DNA from: Kudoa neothunni
Taxonomy: Eukaryota > Cnidaria
NCBI GenBank assembly: GCA_964304625.1
Contig: OZ199838.1
Span: 16,368,001 to 16,432,000 of the forward strand
DNA length: 64,000 bases
Reading direction: 5' to 3'
The position numbers and the translations under genes are program-made. Positions within the stretch are counted from its first letter, which is position 1; each line of letters begins with the position of its first letter. The notes under the pieces were generated by a model. It did no database searches. It saw only the letters and a list, made by a program, of their open reading frames with translations, and had not been told where the DNA came from. Shown here piece by piece: positions 24,034 to 35,442 of this stretch.

Positions 24034-24552
24034 ACTTCTATGCTTTTTGATTCCTATGCTTTTTGATTCCTATGCTTTTTGATTCCTATGCTTTTTTATT
24101 CCTATGCTTTTTTATTCCTATGCTTTTTGATTCCTATGCTTTTTGATTCCTATGCTTTTTTATTCCTATGCTTTTTGATTCCTATGCTTTTTGATTCCTA
24201 TGCTTTTTGATTCCTATGCTTTTTGATTCCTATGCTTTTTGATTCCTATGCTTTTTGATTCCTATGCTTTTTGATTCCTATGCTTTTTTATTCCTATGCT
24301 TTTTTATTCCTATGCTTTTTTATTCCTATGCTTTTTTATTTCTATGCTTTTTTATTTCTATGCTTTTTTATTTCTATGCTTTTTTATTTCTATGCTTTTT
24401 TATTCCTATGCGTTTTTATTCCTATGCTTTTTTATTCCTATGCGTTTTTATTTCTATGCATTTTTATTTCTATGCTTTTTTATTCCTATGCTTTTTTATT
24501 CCTATGCTTTGTTATTCCTATGCGTTTTTATGTCTATGCTTTTTTATTTATT
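24034..24552. repeat. 16-bp minisatellite, about 32 copies
   Basis: Tandem units of TTCCTATGCTTTTTGA, grading rightward into TTCCTATGCTTTTTTA and TTTCTATGC variants. Since 16 is not a multiple of 3, each frame reads through the array as a 16-residue repeat, giving three overlapping open frames with FYSYAFLFLCF-like peptides that are artefacts of the repeat. Confidence 0.95.
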
Positions 24553-24665
24553 TGCAGCGAGAGAATCAATCGTACGAACAAAAAAAATTAAGATAACATA
24601 GAGAGTTTGTAAGCTAATATTTATATGGATGCAAAGCTATAATGTAGAAGTGACAGATCTTGTTG

Positions 24666-26018
24666 CTAAGCGAAAATAGCCTGTATAGGAGAGAGGAACA
24701 TCCGTTTCCAGCCGTTATCGACGCGTTCTAGATCATGTGCAGGTATTTTATCATGTTTAATCGTCAATTGGCAAGTGTTATTTTTCTCATTGAGGAAAGT
24801 TAGCTTGGCAACCGAATATTGAACATCTGGCCAACTTTTCAATCGCCAATTCATCTCTATGTATTTTCCCTCATCCAATTTGGCAAAAGTGCCACTGACA
24901 GTTCCATCAATGTAAGAGAATTTCCCGCCAACCTTTGGTTCAATGTAAGCAGGTGAGTTGGTGATCAGCATCATTTTCTCCGGCGACACAAACATGTTAT
25001 AGACTTCGATGGGTGGGCAATTGAAAGTTTTTGAAATATTCACAGCAAAAGTGGAAGGGTCGATATCTGCGGCGGATTCGGTGTTTACTCCGCATGTGTT
25101 CTCATTGGGCCGTGATTCGACTCCGTCGCCGTATGGTGGTACAGGATATGAAGAGACCGAAACACCGGTTTTGTTATTTAAGGTGTTGGGATTATTCTTG
25201 GTGGGTAACACAAGACCTTGTGTGCATTCTAAACAGGAATATGTTTATCAGGTCCCAACAATCACAAACGAGTACCAGCATTAAGAGCTTCTTTATATTT
25301 GGAATGGGTATCCAAAAGAAGTGATTTGAACGACTTTTTTATGAAACTCACTAAACCATCGTCTTTTTTGGCAGAAGTGAATGATACGGTAAACTAAACC
25401 GAACCGAGAAACATGAGATTATCCACAATTGTACACGGTCAAATAGCCTACTTCAATGTTGCTATCACTGGTGTCCCATGAGAATTCAGGAACCGAAATC
25501 TTGCCTTCAAATTCGTTTTCCTCTTTGGAGTTTTTAAGTTGGGCCACAAATTTCAGTTCAAGTTCGAGATCAAATATTTGTTTTATTCGACCTTTCCTTA
25601 TACTTCAGAGAGTTAACTTCACATTTGAAGAATTCAGGAATAAGTTACCCCACTGTAGAAACTCCCTCGGTTGAAAGAGACTTAATCTGACATTTATCTA
25701 CATATATCACCAAAGTCAAAATCTGTATCAAATGAGTGCAAAGTCAAATAAACACATTTAGAATCTTCCATTGATTTATTCACTAAAAGTGAATCCATTT
25801 TTTCGGTCGACCACTTAAATACATCCCTTTCAATCCTAAAAATGTGAAATGTGTCAGACTACAATCCAGCAATTAACTGCAGCAGCAACAATTAAAACTG
25901 ATGGATAATGCGGAAACTATCTACGATCGTATGCATACCAGTGCCAATTATTCACATTAGCAGCATCGGACCTTTCTTCAACTATCCATCTAGGATCGCC
26001 CTCGCCTATTTTAGCCAT
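24666..26018 (-). CDS. AHSA1: Activator of Hsp90 ATPase (AHA1)
   Basis: Co-chaperone that binds the Hsp90 middle and N domains and stimulates ATP hydrolysis. The start peptide MAKIGEGDPRWIVEERSDA then NVNNWHW (ATG at 26018) is the family signature. Next exons give ERDVFKWSTEKMDSLLV and KFVAQLKNSKEENEFEG, completing the Aha1 N-terminal domain. The large last exon (24666-25211) has a linker and the Bet v1/START-like C-terminal domain, with VGGKFSYIDGTVSGTF, MNWRLKSWPD and DNGWKRMF. It ends ...AIFA, slightly short of the human tail. Introns are small. The start lies 156 bp from the stop of the Tim gene on the same strand, so the two are head-to-tail. Confidence 0.93.
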
Positions 26019-26173
26019 CTACTTGTGAGTGAATGCAGGCGACACAAATACGAATTAACAGGTAAATGAAACAAAGATTTGCGCAGGTCAAAATGAAACG
26101 CTTGCGCATTCTAGAAGCTACTGGAACGCTAACGAACCCTCCGATGAAATTAAAAATCCAACCAACAACTAAA

Positions 26174-26558
26174 CTATTTCTTAAAAGTTTGGTCCATTTG
26201 TCTTTCTTCGAAAAGTTGTCCTACGCGCAGCTGAGCAGCAAAGAACCTGGAGACACAATTTTGGGAGCAGGTTTTCTAAAATCAACGTAAGAAACCAGCT
26301 CAAATAAAATCCATCCAATTAGATTCTAAAATCTGACGGTCGTGTTATTACCTCGGTTTCAACGAGATAAGGTGTTTTCATTGATGCAACACATTTTTTG
26401 AAACAAAATTCGACGCTCTCGTTGTAATTGTCGAGAAATGTTTTCATCTAATTTTCGTGTTAGTCATGAGGTTAATTATTTGGTAGCCCATTGTATAAAA
26501 TCATTCCTACTTGCATCAGTTGTTCTGCTTCGGTGACGTTCACGCCAGGATTCACCAT
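26174..26558 (-). CDS. Small Tim chaperone (Tim9/Tim10 family, Tim10b-like)
   Basis: Intermembrane-space chaperone that escorts hydrophobic precursors to the mitochondrial inner membrane. Three exons join in phase: MVNPGVNVTEAEQLMQ (ATG at 26558), then MKTFLDNYNESVEFCFKKC..., then KTCSQNCVSRFFAAQL... to a stop at 26174. The twin CX3C signature is intact (CFKKC and CSQNC, with 15 residues between motifs), as needed for the two disulphides. About 80 residues, normal for the family; FLDNYNESVEFCF is closest to the Tim9/Tim10b group. TGCGTACGCA lies about 20 bp upstream. The gene straddles the left edge of the duplicated segment (26215); the second copy at 45469 is cut. Confidence 0.85.
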
Positions 26559-28189
26559 GTCTTGGTTTTTGATTTGGCTGCGTACGCACAATAATACAAA
26601 CACCTGAATTCTTTTTATTTTTACGGCGTTAATATTTGATTTATATCGTTTATTTTGTTTGATAGGTCTTCAAGAAGAGTTAGATAGGAAATAGAATTTT
26701 TCGGTAGGCTTAATGAGTACTTTAATGCATGGTTTTTGTATTATCTAGAAAATTTTGCATTAATTCATTAGAATTTCTAAAATACAGTTTGGTGTGATTT
26801 TTATGGATTTTTATTAAAAATTGTTTTCATTTAGTTGGCTGAAATAAAGAAATGAATGTTTCTGCCAAACAAAAACAGTTATATTTTTGGGTGTTCAATA
26901 ATTGGACTTAAAAAAAGAGGGTGAATAGTGTTTAATATGCTTATGAATTTTCCCTCACATAAATAAATGGAGAATTGTATTTATAGTGGTTAATATACAT
27001 CGCTTAGCATAATGTTAAGCCATTTGCCAATATTCTGGTTATACATGGAAACAAATTAATTCGTATTGTTTGATAATTCGCGGTAAATTTTCAGCTAAAA
27101 TGAATTTGAATTAGAATACATTGTTACTTAACGTGTGGACTAAGAGAACCCCTTGAGAATGCTTCTCCGTGTGATAAATCAGGAAAATGGCACAGCCTTA
27201 CAAAACGTTTCCCAGAAATTAAATATCATTTCCATTGTTTTACATAAATAATATTGGCTTGTTGTGATAAAATAATGCTAATTTAATTTTTAAAATTCTC
27301 ATAATTTATCAATGCAGAGTAAAAATATTGTGTCAATGATTAAAGTGTAGTGAGAAATAAATTTGGTTATTGGAAAAGTATTACAGTGTGTGACGGGTAA
27401 TACGTGTTCCCTTTGGGATCGGGGAAAGAGTGCGAGTTAGCCAGCAATGATGGGAATACGCACTTTTGAGGCACGTGCGTATATTCAAAATTCAATTATT
27501 TGTTGATTATTATTGTGGTCATTTACTTTAGAGAACATCTATTAATCTAAATGTTTTCTTGCAATCCATGTATATGTTATACAAACCTTCTAAGTAGTAA
27601 GTGTACTTTCGTCTATTCGTGTTCGTGCCACAATTACAGTTTAAAATTAGTTGGTCGAGTAATCGAGTATCAAGATACTTCTTCCTTAAAAAGGACTTTT
27701 TGATTATCATATTGAGAATATTAGTATGAATTTTACAGAGTCGAACTAACTCTTGGGATCTCATTGACTATTGCTGTACCTTGTTTATAGTGAATATTTT
27801 AATTAAATTTCTTAAAAATATATGATAATCTTTTATGTTAATGAATTTAGGTTGGTATAAGTTTATTCAAATTGAAGTAATTGAGTTCTAAATTGAATAC
27901 ATGAATAACTAAAGCAAGGATTCGGCTAATTGTTATAATTTCTAATTTTGCCACCAAATCCCGAATACAACATATTCGGCCCTCGCAAAATCTTTGTTAA
28001 GTTTCGAAAACGCACTCTATTATTCATACATTGACTTTTAAATTAATTATGTGTCGTAAAAACATTTTTAATAATGTTTCGTCTTCAAAATTGTATGATT
28101 CAGCCATTTAATAATAGTAAATTATCTTCTATATCATTATTTATATATCTACTATAAACTTTTTACAAAATTATTTCAATTAATTAACA
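26559..28189. other. Intergenic region, mostly AT-rich
   Basis: Contains a GC-richer island at about 27389-27482 (listed separately) and a 78-codon open frame at 27528-27764 (-) with no ATG context, domain or splice evidence that I could support. Confidence 0.35.
27389..27482. other. GC-richer island with 8-bp hairpin
   Basis: Against AT-rich flanks this block is relatively rich in G+C. ATACGCAC (27456-27463) and GTGCGTAT (27475-27482) pair perfectly around an 11-nt loop; TTCCC and GGGAA nearby can also pair. It could be a structured RNA, a transposon end or a regulatory site. Repeated in copy 2 at 46643-46736. Confidence 0.3.
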
Positions 28190-28277
28190 TATTTTTTAGT
28201 TTATATATTTTTTAGTTTATATATTTTTTAGTTTATATATTTTTTAGTTTATATATTTTTTAGTTTATATATTTTTT
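28190..28277. repeat. 16-bp tandem repeat
   Basis: About five units of ATATTTTTTAGTTTAT, nearly perfect. The same array is at 47444-47531 in copy 2, with equal copy number. Confidence 0.85.
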
Positions 28278-30229
28278 TTGTTACAAGTTTTCTGCAATAA
28301 AATGATTAGCTTTTTAATTTCACTACAGTAAGAATGTGTAAACAAATTTATTATCAATTAATTTTTCAATACTTATTTTTTAAAAAGCTACATTGAAGAA
28401 ATAAAAAATGCAATAGAAATGGCATAAAACCAAGATAGTGCGTAGTAAACTAAATATAGTTGTCCTCATATGACTTACAAAAATTTATGTTCAATCTGAT
28501 TTAATATTTTCACAATTAACTATCATATTTTAAGGTTTCTATTTTAATACATGTGAAAAAATACGTATATAAACTTATATAGGTTAATTGAATGGATTAG
28601 CGTATTTTGAGAGATTTTTCAATATAAGTATTTTCGATACCGAGCTATGTTGCGCTATTGACGCTAATTTGCTTAAATTGTAGATATAAATGCACGCTGT
28701 TTTAGGTAATCCCACGAAATTTGAATGACTCCCGCGATATTGAAATTTCGAATATTCAATAGTCTCGACACTCCCATTTTTAAACCTCTAATTGATCGAA
28801 ATATTTTCCTGGAATATTGACGATGTGAAAAAAAAGTTGGATAATAGAGCTCTCTACTCGTGGAAGATGTCCATCCATATTTACCAAAGATGGAGACGAA
28901 ATCTCCCAACCTCACTTTATTATTTGCATGAAGTGCAATAGATTGTTTAGATATAAATCTATGGTTGGTAATCGTCAACCCGAATATATTTCACCACAGA
29001 TTCAAATTTACATCAATATTAGAATTTACTCTCGTTGAGCTATATTTTTCGAGGTTTTCAATAAAATAAACACATAATTAAGTTCCTATAAAACAGTATC
29101 ATTCGTTATGTAATAACAAGCAATAGAAATTTCTATTCATAGGAAATCACAATATTTTGTCGTTTATACCTGTCAACATCACGCATTACATTTTTCATTG
29201 CGTTCGCGATTTTTAGAAAATGTGATAATAAATTTATATGTTCTAGAATCAACTAGATCGGGTTGAATATAATATATAATTCGAATTGAGCAAAATTACT
29301 AAGAATACGATTTCGTAATATAAATAGCATAAAATATTTGTTATTGTTTTCTTAAGGATTGATTTATTACTAGTATAGAATTTACAGAGTCATAATTTCG
29401 ATATAACTCAAAAATAAAACCTCCTCATACAAAATCCATGAATATGATTTCGTTCGGGATTCGTGTCTAAAATTTATAGTTAAAATAAATTTCGTTCATG
29501 TTTCGTGCCAGAATTTAGACATGGTATTAAATTCGTGAAAATACATTCTCTAAATTTAAGGCGTTCAAATGCGCAATAATGAACCAACCAAAATAAATGT
29601 CGATTTTTTAAAAATAAACGTAGGAAATTGCGGTCCAAAATTATGTGTTATAATTTATCTTATAACTAATTATTTATACGTATATATATTGTATTCAAGC
29701 TGCAAATAAAAAATTATTTACTCTCTCGTAATTTCTGTTTAAATCCTTCAATAATAATTTATTTATTGAACCCTCTAACGAACGATCTCGAAAACGGTAT
29801 CCCTGTAACAATTGGGATACAAATTACCTCACTTTTTTATTGCGCCGATTTGCGTAAAAAAATAATTAATTATGGAATACAAAATATTGTTAAATTTAAA
29901 CGAGTAGAATCATTGAAATATTTTATTAATTACGTCAAATAATCTCAAACCAATCTCGATTATGACATTATCAGGATATATCGACATTGTCAGCAAGTGT
30001 TCAAAAAAAAAGTAACGTTATCGGCTAATAAAAAATTCATTAAAAAACCAAAATAAGCGCAGAAATTAATTTTTGCCCTTTAAAAGAATTTAGAAGCACG
30101 AGTGGAGAAATAAAACTTGCAGCAATTGATATCATTTAGAGTTTTTCCTATCATTTTATTTTTCACAATAATCTCAGCGTAACTATTTTTTATTCAAAAT
30201 TTTTTAGATAACTTTTCTTGAGATTCAAT
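28278..30229. other. AT-rich stretch, no supported gene
   Basis: A 101-codon open frame at 28673-28978 (-) is compositionally protein-like (YGWTSSTSRELYYP) but has no recognised domain; it may be a transposon fragment. The remainder has nothing recognisable. Confidence 0.3.
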
Positions 30230-30438
30230 TTACAGTGAATTGTACAATTCTTCAGAAATCTCTTTTGGAAAGTTTATCCTTAATTTTTTCTCTAAATTAA
30301 ATATCTCGTTGAAAAAGACGATAAGTGGCCATCTTTCAAACTTCTGGGTAGAAATTGATGTCAACATTCTATCCACATTATCAACTCCACTCTTGTTTGC
30401 ATGGTAATGCATTATCGTATGAGGTTTAAAATTTTTAG

Positions 30439-30485
30439 ACGCATCGATTGTCGATTGTCAATTGTCGATTATCGATTATCGATTA
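30439..30485. repeat. 7-bp tandem repeat
   Basis: About six units of the type TCGATTG/TCGATTA, ending at the target site of the adjacent hAT MITE. Confidence 0.6.
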
Positions 30486-30488
30486 AAG

Positions 30489-30923
30489 CAGGGGTTCTTA
30501 ACAATTTTTTCAAATTTACCACCTTAACATGGAAGCTAAATTCATATCTACTTTTAGATTTTATACTGGTTTGACTAAGGCAGAGGTTATTTTTATTGCA
30601 ATTTTTCATCCCATCAACTCCTACTCCCAAGTTGTCTAGTTGTCTACAGATTAGATTTTTTAGATTTTGCTAAATTAACCATGATCAAAACTAGTGACGT
30701 TTAAATATTATTTACCACGCAGATTGCAACATTAAGTAATACTATTATTAGGCAACATCATTAGTAAATAAAGGGGGGCAAAAAAGAAAGAGAAATTTTA
30801 TAGTTTTATAAATATTTGTTAAATACGTCACAAACCTCTATCCGCAAGAGTTTCCCATCAAATCATGATAACGCTTAATTTACTCACTTTCATTTAAAAT
30901 TAACCCCCGGTTGAGAACCCTTG
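30489..30923. mobile_element. hAT-type MITE, 435 bp
   Basis: Begins CAGGGGTTCTTAAC and ends GTTGAGAACCCTTG; the 14-bp termini match at 12 positions as inverted repeats and fit hAT ends (CAGNGGTTCTCAAC). The 8-bp target duplication is GATTAAAG on the left and GATTACAG on the right (7 of 8). No transposase coding. The second copy is at 49743-50177. Confidence 0.75.
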
Positions 30924-30963
30924 GATTACAGTATTATCAGTGTTATTTGTTTATCCTTATGAA

Positions 30964-30994
30964 TAGTTATAGTTATAGTTATAGTTATAGTTAT
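30964..30994. repeat. 6-bp microsatellite
   Basis: About five units of AGTTAT; a (TTA)n run follows further right at about 31411-31441. Confidence 0.85.
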
Positions 30995-31330
30995 TAGTAT
31001 TAGAAGTCTTGCATAATCTTAAAATTCAATTTCATTGTTATCATGTCACTCATCATCGAAATAATGATTTCTGAGCACATTTTTGCATACTTTATAATAA
31101 TACTACCCCTTTCTGGGGTAAAGAATAATAAAAAAACAATCAATTAATGATTTTATTTTTGATACAGCATATAATTCCACCTTAACTTTTTGAATTATTA
31201 TCATTAATATCTATGGGATCTATTTGTTCGTCCGAGATATCACTCTCATCAATAACTTGATCGTCAAATTCGCTTCCAAATTAAGTATATTCGTGGTCAA
31301 TGAATCTCTCGCGACGTTTATTTCGAATAA

Positions 31331-31408
31331 CACACTACGCACATTGTCCCAACTAGTAGTTATTTTGTCATTATTTTCTTCAAATATACAGATTTGATTT
31401 AACCAATA

Positions 31409-31442
<34 letters not shown>

Positions 31443-32250
31443 TAAAAGATACTCTTTCGGTTAAAAAAATAAAAAAGTGTGGAAAATTCTACCCCACCAA
31501 AAATTAAATGATAATATTGGAATAAAATATTTTCTTTTCATTATTTTTTTCCAATTTATTCGATGAAAAGTAAATCATTATAAGATTAAGGAATATTGAA
31601 AATCTGGTGGGATATAATAAATGATCACAACTGTAAACTGGTTACGAGTTTATTTGTGTAAAATAGTTTTAGGATTATCATTTGGATCCGGTAAACAAGG
31701 ATCAATGCGAATACTGGATAATCCACTTTCAGCGTTAGCATGAGAAATTTTCCGGTCAGTATTAATTAATCGTCAATAAAGAGATTTGTTGGATTAAGAT
31801 TCGTCGAACAAGTGTCTCTACTGTGTTCTTCAGCTTTCAGTCTTCAACTAAAATATTCGTATAAAATTTGACAGTCGTATTCATGAAATATATGTAGTCC
31901 AAATAAAGATGTATAAATAATACGTTGCGCAGTTCACTTGTTCGCATGTGACACGTCCAATAAAACGCAATACATTACATCGATTCTACGCGCACGCAAC
32001 AACTCACTTATCGTCCTTTTCCTCCTGAACAATCAAAATCCAATATTCCCCAAAAATATATTAAAACGAGAAAAACACTCACTCCTTGTGATACAACAAA
32101 TAATAGCATCACAATAATTCCGATAATACAACATAATCGATACAAATATTAGTTGTTATTAATTATTCAAGAATTGATAAAATCAATCCAACAATAAACA
32201 ACTCCAAAACAGCAACATTTCGTGTTAGTGATAAGCAGATGCGTCATATC
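31331..32250. other. Intergenic region upstream of ZNF207
   Basis: No gene firmly identified. On the minus strand near 32030-32130 a short hydrophobic frame (MLLFVVSQG) ends at GTGAGT and is followed by a possible mini-exon (EEKDD), which could be the start of a secreted protein, but no downstream exon keeps frame. Several CpG motifs (31923, 31985) mark this as a likely promoter area. Confidence 0.3.
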
Positions 32251-32251
32251 A

Positions 32252-32268
32252 TTGCACGCATGCGCATT
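32252..32268. promoter_or_regulatory. NRF-1-like palindromic motif upstream of ZNF207
   Basis: TGCACGCATGCGCATTG lies 13 bp before the ZNF207 start codon and contains GCATGCGCA, close to the NRF-1 consensus YGCGCAYGCGCR. Similar motifs sit upstream of other genes in the window. Confidence 0.4.
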
Positions 32269-32280
32269 GTAAACTAAAAT

Positions 32281-33476
32281 ATGGGTCGTCGAAAGAGAAA
32301 GGTTATGAAGCCCTGGTGCTGGTAGTTACTTGGATATTCGGTGGACAGTGATTTAATTGAAAACCCCAATTCAAAGGTATTGCAACCGGGAATTTGACGA
32401 CGAAAAAGTTCTGGTGTACCATCAAAAATCCAAACACTATCGTTGTCAGATATGTCGAAAAAAGCTGTTTTCAGCAATGGGCCTCTCAGTCCATTGCATG
32501 CAAGTACATAAAGAAACCATTACATCGATTCCCAATGCATTACCACATAGAACTGATTTGGATATTGAAATTTTTGGAATGGAAGGAATTCCCCAGGAAG
32601 ATTTGGAGGAAAGAATGCGAATGTTGAATGGTTTGTTAGGTGGTTGGACGATAAATTGAATTTTTAAATTGTGGATAGGTGATAGTAAATCCAACGTGAA
32701 ATCAGCGGTATCCGGCAATGTGCCATATTCTTCGGTGTTGTCTTCGAATCCACCAGTTCCTACTACAGCTACAACTATTAATGCTACTGTTGCCACTTCT
32801 GTTGGTTCAACTGTTCCATTTTCATCCAAATTTGGTAGTAGATTTCTATTTTGTATATTGTCTAAATTGTTGTTGTGAAGTTCCTCCTCCACCGCCACCT
32901 TCGGCTGATATGTAACAATTCTGTTATTGGATACATATTTTAAATTGAAGCTTTAGACCACCACCTCCTCCTCCCATTGAACCTCCTGCTATAATTAATC
33001 CTCCAAACCCCTCAAATGTTGGTTCATTTTTTATGGGTTCACCTCTTAGATTATATCTAGAATCAAAATATTTCGGCAAGCTTATTAGATTTGGGTCAGT
33101 ATAAAAAATTTAATGTGTGTATTTCGTCATCGTCAATGATAGTCCATCCCGAATATGATATCTCATTAGTAACAACAAAACTTAACATTATGGAATCTGA
33201 TTGATCTTATGTGTGTGTGTGTGTGTTTAGGAGGAGTATAGATTGTCTCAACGAGAGTATCGAAAGTGTTCCACTTTACCAGCCAACGGTAGCAGTGATT
33301 TATCAATTGAGAATTTACTAATTTTCTCCAATTTAATAGGTGGTGGATTTTATGGAAATGGGAATGTGAATAGCAATGTGAGGCCGCCGACGGTTGCATA
33401 TGGCTATTTGCGTATGTCGAGTGGTGGTTATCCTGCACCTTTACCAAACAATCAACCCAATAATAGTTATAAATAA
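32281..33476 (+). CDS. ZNF207: Zinc finger protein 207 / BuGZ, copy 1
   Basis: Spindle-assembly and kinetochore protein that binds Bub3 and microtubules. ATG at 32281 opens MGRRKRKVMKPWCW, interrupted by an intron of about 56 bp inside the Trp codon, then YCNREFDDEKVLVYHQKSKH and YRCQICRKKL: the paired C2H2-type fingers. CMQVHKETI and EIFGMEGIPQEDLEERMRML follow, all family hallmarks. The middle is low-complexity, rich in Ser/Thr/Val and Pro. Near 33140-33270, IVHPEYDISL and EEYRLSQREYRK join across an intron to form the GLEBS motif that contacts Bub3 (EE pair intact). It ends at 33476 after a Gly/Asn/Pro-rich tail. It is much shorter than the human protein because the proline-rich region is reduced. 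Confidence 0.93.
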
Positions 33477-33889
33477 ATAATGCGCATGGTCGTATGCACA
33501 CGACAATAGAACAAACACTCTTATATATATATATAATTTGTATATTTAAAACAAAACTATGCTACGGTTAGTTTTCTGGCGGCATCAGCTGGTGTGAAAT
33601 GCAACAAACTTTGGCGCTTGCTTGTTCGGCAGTCCGTTTGTTTTTGAATCTAAACAGATGTCAATGAATATCAGTTAACGATTATTTTTTGGAGTTTTAT
33701 CGCATAGGAGAATAATGTAAATTTTGATAATAGTTAAATTATTTAAATGTATTGTGTAAGAAGCGGACTCTTTTTAATCAATTCATTCATGGTGACTACA
33801 GTAGTAGGTAGCCGATAGTATGATAGTATGCAGTAGAAATACTTTGTTTAGATTGTTCGGCTGAGGGATAATTTGTAAATTATGTTTAA
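33477..33889. other. ZNF207 3' flank
   Basis: Contains a short (TA)n run at about 33524 and no supported gene. It ends at the TTAA target of the next element. Confidence 0.4.
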
Positions 33890-35438
33890 CCTTCCCGGCA
33901 GCGCCTTAAAATCCATTATACACTTAATTAATTACACTTACTTAATTACACTTAATGCTTTTGGAGTCTATTAGACCACACTTTTTTATTTGATATTATG
34001 AATTTATGTAATCTTTAAAATTTCATCATGCAATAATAAAAAAATTCTATCGACAAAATCGCACAATATTGACAAAAAAAATGGATGGCGAAGTTACTCG
34101 AACAATGAATGCTGATTGCTAAGGGCTATATATTTTTGTTGAATAAATTTTAACAAAATATTATTTAAAATAATGGGTTATGAATTATCTCATATATAAT
34201 TAATTAGATTAAAACTCTATGGTATAGGACAATAGTTATCAATAAAATGAACTGAAAGGTCTCCATTGTTCAACTTGCATATAGGCATATACGCATAAAT
34301 GTAAAAATTAAAATTTGCTTTCGGTGAACTCTCTATTATCTGTGAGTTTAAGGGCATTGTAATATCATTATTTGTATCAGATCTACTATAAAATCGATGC
34401 TCTGGTTCTAATCAACAATTTATATGTACGTTAAAATAGAAATCCCATTCCGCAAAAATATGAAATGTATAATGTAAATATATGTGTTGTCTTACGATCA
34501 CTGTTGCTTGGGCTTACAACACATAGCACATAGCACGTTGTCTACGGGATTTTTTCGTCATTGAACATAATTTTGTATAAGAAATTTATGTCGATATTAT
34601 AAAAAATAACGCCTAGCCTACATATGTAATAATATGTAATAATATGTAATATTTTTGTAAGTTTGTGGAAGTGAAAATACAATCAATAACTCATTTAATG
34701 TTGTTATAATAATTGATGCTACCTGGCTTCCTTTTTTCAACGTTCAATATATTTGTATAAGCTGTTGAATTGGGCTAAAATTAACAAATCCTTATTATTT
34801 TAGGGACTCAAGAGGCTAGAATTTTCTTTTCATTAAACAGAAAAAGTCTGCTAGATGACTCCCTTGTTTTATTTTTTTCATTATATGTGGAAAATTCGTC
34901 TTATTAGCTCTAAGCGTTCTAACCATGGTGAGAACCAGCTTCAATAATTGAAAGCTCTTTGCAATAATGACTACAATAATGAAAGTCCAACATATGTCAA
35001 ACAATTGGCTATATGAATGATTCTCTGAACTACAAGATTTGTAAGGGCAGTAGCTTTACTTAACAAATTTTCTTTTAGTATTTTGGAGGTTTTTAAAACT
35101 TCTGTAGCCCAGATAAGGTTATTGTCATCAGATTCAGATAAATTAATGGCAGATGCAATAAAATCAGAGGAATCCATGATTTTACTGTTGTTTGAATTAA
35201 AATAGATGGAATATATTTAAATAAAGGCCTCCATACAGACAAATTTCTGTTAAAAGTTTATTCGGGTGTAATCGTGTAAACTCGTTGGGAAGTATATCTC
35301 ATTTTTTCGTTTATTTCTTCGATAGATTTTGCTAATATTCCCAATTCTATTTTAATATAATTTTATACATAAAATGATTAAATAAAATTGTAGGCTCTAT
35401 TACACCCCAAAAGCCAAAAGCCAAAAGCACTCGGGGGG
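33890..35438. mobile_element. piggyBac-like element, 1.55 kb
   Basis: TTAA flanks both sides (33886-33889 and 35439-35442). The left end starts CCTTCCCGGCAGCG and the right end, reverse-complemented, CCCCCCGAGTGC. Subterminal blocks also match as inverted repeats: GCTTTTGGAGTCTATTAGACC on the left against GCTTTTGGGGTGTAATAGAGCC on the right. The inside is AT-rich with one minus-strand coding-like stretch (34816-35177) that I could not relate to piggyBac transposase. The second copy (53144-54685) has one fewer 7-bp unit in the right end. Confidence 0.6.
34816..35177 (-). CDS. Hypothetical protein inside the piggyBac-like element
   Basis: ATG at 35177 begins MDSSDFIASAINLSESDD, followed by a helical stretch (LKENLLSKATALTNLVVQ). 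A second frame continues with SFQLLKLVLTMVRTLRANK and ends ADFFCLMKRKF at 34816. The two frames overlap near 34971-35004 and would need a splice or one-base shift to join; no clean intron was found. I do not recognise the protein. It may be captured cargo, a novel transposon protein or a chance frame. Confidence 0.3.
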
Positions 35439-35442
35439 TTAA

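Larger units (their letters stand above)
30230..31330 (-). mobile_element. Decayed piggyBac transposon with transposase remnants
   Basis: At 30230-30412 the minus strand encodes KSGVDNVDRMLTSISTQ then FERWPLIVFFNEIFN, matching the conserved GGVDxxDQM...RWPxxxFYN block near the C-terminus of piggyBac DDE transposases. About 800 bp upstream in reading direction, 31172-31270 encodes an acidic stretch (FDDQVIDESDISDEQIDPI), like the piggyBac N-terminus. A hAT MITE (30489-30923) lies between them. Most of the transposase is missing or unrecognisable, so the copy is dead. Element ends were not found. Confidence 0.5.

Noticed and set aside
24255-24601. Three overlapping open frames encoding FLFLCF-type repeats
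   Set aside because: They are readings of the 16-bp minisatellite in three frames, with no independent coding signal.
25009-25324. Plus-strand open frames over the AHA1 last exon
   Set aside because: Antisense shadows; the minus strand has clear AHA1 homology.
27528-27764. 78-codon minus-strand frame with CNCG motif
   Set aside because: Only isolated open-frame evidence; cysteine spacing does not match a known finger.
28673-28978. 101-codon minus-strand frame as a gene
   Set aside because: Protein-like composition but no recognised domain, splice or promoter support, so it was left as a note in the intergenic entry.
32446-33501. Minus-strand open frames of 111-150 codons over ZNF207
   Set aside because: Antisense shadows of ZNF207 exons; the plus strand carries the zinc fingers and the GLEBS motif.
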